Shown here piece after piece: positions 62,457 through 64,000 of a DNA stretch of 64,000 nt. Every line of letters begins with the position of its first letter. Within the stretch, counting starts at the first letter, position 1. Source of the stretch: Rahnella bruchi (GTDB taxonomy: Bacteria > Pseudomonadota > Gammaproteobacteria > Enterobacterales > Enterobacteriaceae); the NCBI RefSeq assembly GCF_003614975.1, contig NZ_QZWI01000001.1, positions 992,001 to 1,056,000 on the forward strand, read 5' to 3'. The position numbers and the translations under genes are program-made. The notes below the pieces were generated by a model, which was not told the DNA's origin, searched no databases, and saw nothing but the letters and a program-made list of their open reading frames with translations.

Positions 62457-63137
62457 TCAAAAAAATGACCGAATAAACTCTTCCTGTCCATATGGCAACC
62501 ACAATGCTCCTTGCATAGCCCGGATATCACTTCCACTTAAGTACTTAACGTGCTGAGAATTCTCAACACCATTAATGATGACACCTGCACAATAAGGCCT
62601 GAGGTGTTCTATAGTTTTTCTGAGTGAAATAGTTCCCTGATGTTGCAAAAAAAAGGTCTTACTGATTTTTATACATTCAAAACTTTCATTCATTATCAGA
62701 GACAAACTGGTTAACCCTGCGCCGAAATTGTCCAGCCAAAGCGGGTAGCATTCTGACAAAGCCTGAAGCACAGGCCGCTGCTGCCCGGTCCTGAATTCAG
62801 GAAAGTTCTCATCGAGCTCTAACCTTATGTGGCTATAACGTTTGAGCACCTTATGTATAGACGGGTTATCGATAATATGAACAGCAACGTCATAGTCGAT
62901 ATTTATCGATAATAAAAAGTTATTATCGATAAATATGCTTTCGTTCATACCCGCCAGAGTTACCTGCTCATAAAATGCCTTCACTTTCTCACCGGCTGTA
63001 CGTAATAACTCATAACCGCATGAATCAGATCGATTTTCATCCACTCTGGTGACCAGCTCGAAACCGAGAATGACACCGGAAACAGAAACAATAGGCTCAT
63101 AGATATAGTCTGAAAAACCTGCCCTGACCGGCTGCAT
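62457..63137 (-). CDS. YdiV-like degenerate EAL-domain protein
   Basis: Protein of 226 residues with an EAL fold but altered catalytic motifs: ELV instead of EAL (GFELVTRVDE), LDNFGAG instead of DDFGTG, and a retained Lys (IKISKTFF). The pattern ELDENFPEFRTGQ..., LWLDNFGAG and MQGALWLPY strongly recalls YdiV/RflP, a non-enzymatic EAL protein that binds FlhDC. It probably acts by protein contact rather than cyclic-di-GMP hydrolysis. It has a strong AGGGGAAC ribosome site and sits between the EPS cluster and an RcsA-like gene on the same strand. Confidence 0.75.
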   Translation of the reverse strand: MQPVRAGFSDYIYEPIVSVSGVILGFELVTRVDENRSDSCGYELLRTAGEKVKAFYEQVTLAGMNESIFIDNNFLLSINIDYDVAVHIIDNPSIHKVLKRYSHIRLELDENFPEFRTGQQRPVLQALSECYPLWLDNFGAGLTSLSLIMNESFECIKISKTFFLQHQGTISLRKTIEHLRPYCAGVIINGVENSQHVKYLSGSDIRAMQGALWLPYGQEEFIRSFF

Positions 63138-63208
63138 TTGTTCCCCTGAAAATAGCCATGCTCGAAAAATCGCCTGACCAATAGAAACTGATTAAAAACT
63201 CAATTGTT

Positions 63209-63805
63209 TCACCTGCTAATTCTGTTTCCCACTGCGTGTTTATGCAAAAAGAACAAAGCTGAACTGCTGTTGGCGTCAACGCCTATTTTTCTTAAAGAAT
63301 TGCACTTATGGACACTTACGGTCTTCACACTCAGTTTCAGAATATTCGATATGCTTGTCACGGACAGGCCGGACATCATCATCACTAAAACCTTCTCTTC
63401 CATCTTGGTGATATTATAATTAAAGGACTCCTTGTTAATCGTTATGCCCTGTAGCTGGATAAGCTGCTCCACCGATGTCACCACCGCAGGCAATTCTTTT
63501 TTCTTTTTAAGAAACTTAAATTCCTTCTTAAGCAGAAGCTCCAGCATCAACATATCGACGGCAGATGACATAATCAGGATCCTTATCGGGTCCAATATAT
63601 TCAGATGCTCTCGCAAAAACTCGTAGCATCGGTGGAACCCGCCGCCTGATGGATCAATGATCAGATAATCTTTTGCATACAAATTTACCTCATCGCCCTG
63701 GTCATAAGAGATGACACCGTCAACGTAAGGTAGCTCCTTGGAGATTATTTCTTTCAACGCCAGTTTTGTGTACTGGCACTCACTCCAAATTATTACCCGA
63801 GGCAT
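63209..63805 (-). CDS. RcsA-like LuxR-family transcriptional regulator
   Basis: Protein of 198 residues with a C-terminal LuxR helix-turn-helix (MEEKVLVMMMSGLSVTSISN followed by ILKLSVKTVSVHKCNSLRKI). The N-terminal domain lacks a clear receiver phosphorylation site. Layout and helix resemble RcsA (MRMWMAGQ...IKAKTVSSHK), the partner of RcsB for capsule genes, but other non-receiver LuxR proteins such as fimbrial regulators are similar. Its place beside the EPS cluster suggests capsule or surface control. Confidence 0.7.
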   Translation of the reverse strand: MPRVIIWSECQYTKLALKEIISKELPYVDGVISYDQGDEVNLYAKDYLIIDPSGGGFHRCYEFLREHLNILDPIRILIMSSAVDMLMLELLLKKEFKFLKKKKELPAVVTSVEQLIQLQGITINKESFNYNITKMEEKVLVMMMSGLSVTSISNILKLSVKTVSVHKCNSLRKIGVDANSSSALFFLHKHAVGNRISR

Positions 63806-64000
63806 TGGGCCGCCTAATTGTGAGGTTTTAAAAACACTGAACTCTGCCCTGTTAAACCGGGGAAGAATAAAGCACTCTCATAACGCTATAAGAAAAACGA
63901 ATGTTAAAAACCGGTCTAAATCATATTTAAATCTTTTCAGTAGCCGTATGTAGAGTAATACGCAGCGGAAACTCTTCAAATCGTTTTTCTCGCTCATAAT
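63806..64000. other. Right-edge non-coding region
   Basis: 195 bases upstream of the RcsA-like gene. It should contain its promoter. No gene or operator was recognised before the window ends. Confidence 0.4.

Overview
The window is a chromosomal segment of an enterobacterium. Gene order and protein similarity fit the Yersiniaceae side of Enterobacterales (Rahnella/Ewingella/Rouxiella/Serratia-like). That genus-level placement is inference. The backbone follows the E. coli 63-67 min order: fbaA-pgk-epd-tkt-loiP-speA-metK-galP-sprT-endA-rsmE-gshB-yqgE-ruvX-yggR-yggS-proC-yggT-yggU-rdgB-hemW-(...)-yggN-yggL-trmB-mutY-yggX-mltC-speC-tRNA-Phe. proC lies between yggS and yggT.

Region by region. 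1-4207: lacZ (3' end beyond the window) and lacI, with a lac promoter and operators O1 and O2 recognisably like those of E. coli. 4232-8207: a small LprI-like secreted protein and the glycolytic run epd-pgk-fbaA, with a Cra-type operator upstream. 8703-16597: transketolase, two tandem LoiP-type M48 lipoprotein proteases, an MdtQ-like outer-membrane efflux lipoprotein, and speA preceded by a short yqgB-like reading frame. No speB is present where it usually lies. 17343-29890: metK, galP (GalR/S and CRP sites), DNA, RNA and glutathione housekeeping genes, and a solitary PilT ATPase. 30367-33274: an alkylsulfatase paired with a putative outer-membrane protein, where E. coli has yggM-ansB. 33340-42725: yggN, glutaminase, yggL-trmB, mutY-yggX-mltC, a sugar symporter at the nupG position, and speC. 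43411-43486: tRNA-Phe.

Beyond tRNA-Phe and a DUF1294 gene lies an accessory exopolysaccharide locus (43997-62075), read leftwards from a JUMPstart/ops element. It holds a WcaJ-type initiating transferase, Wza-Wzb-Wzc, a WzxC-like flippase, two glycosyltransferases, a Wzy-like polymerase, a Tat-exported beta-helix protein, an acyltransferase, ManC, ManB, a third glycosyltransferase and a GDP-mannose dehydratase-like protein. The central genes look AT-rich. The set predicts a Wzx/Wzy-dependent polymer that includes mannose.

The most unusual item is the last gene of that cluster. It is intact and clearly of the GDP-mannose 4,6-dehydratase family, but every catalytic residue (Thr, Glu, Tyr, Lys) is replaced, so it looks like a pseudoenzyme. 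No fucose or rhamnose reductase accompanies it. Upstream of the cluster sit two likely regulators: a degenerate-EAL YdiV-like protein and an RcsA-like LuxR-type protein.
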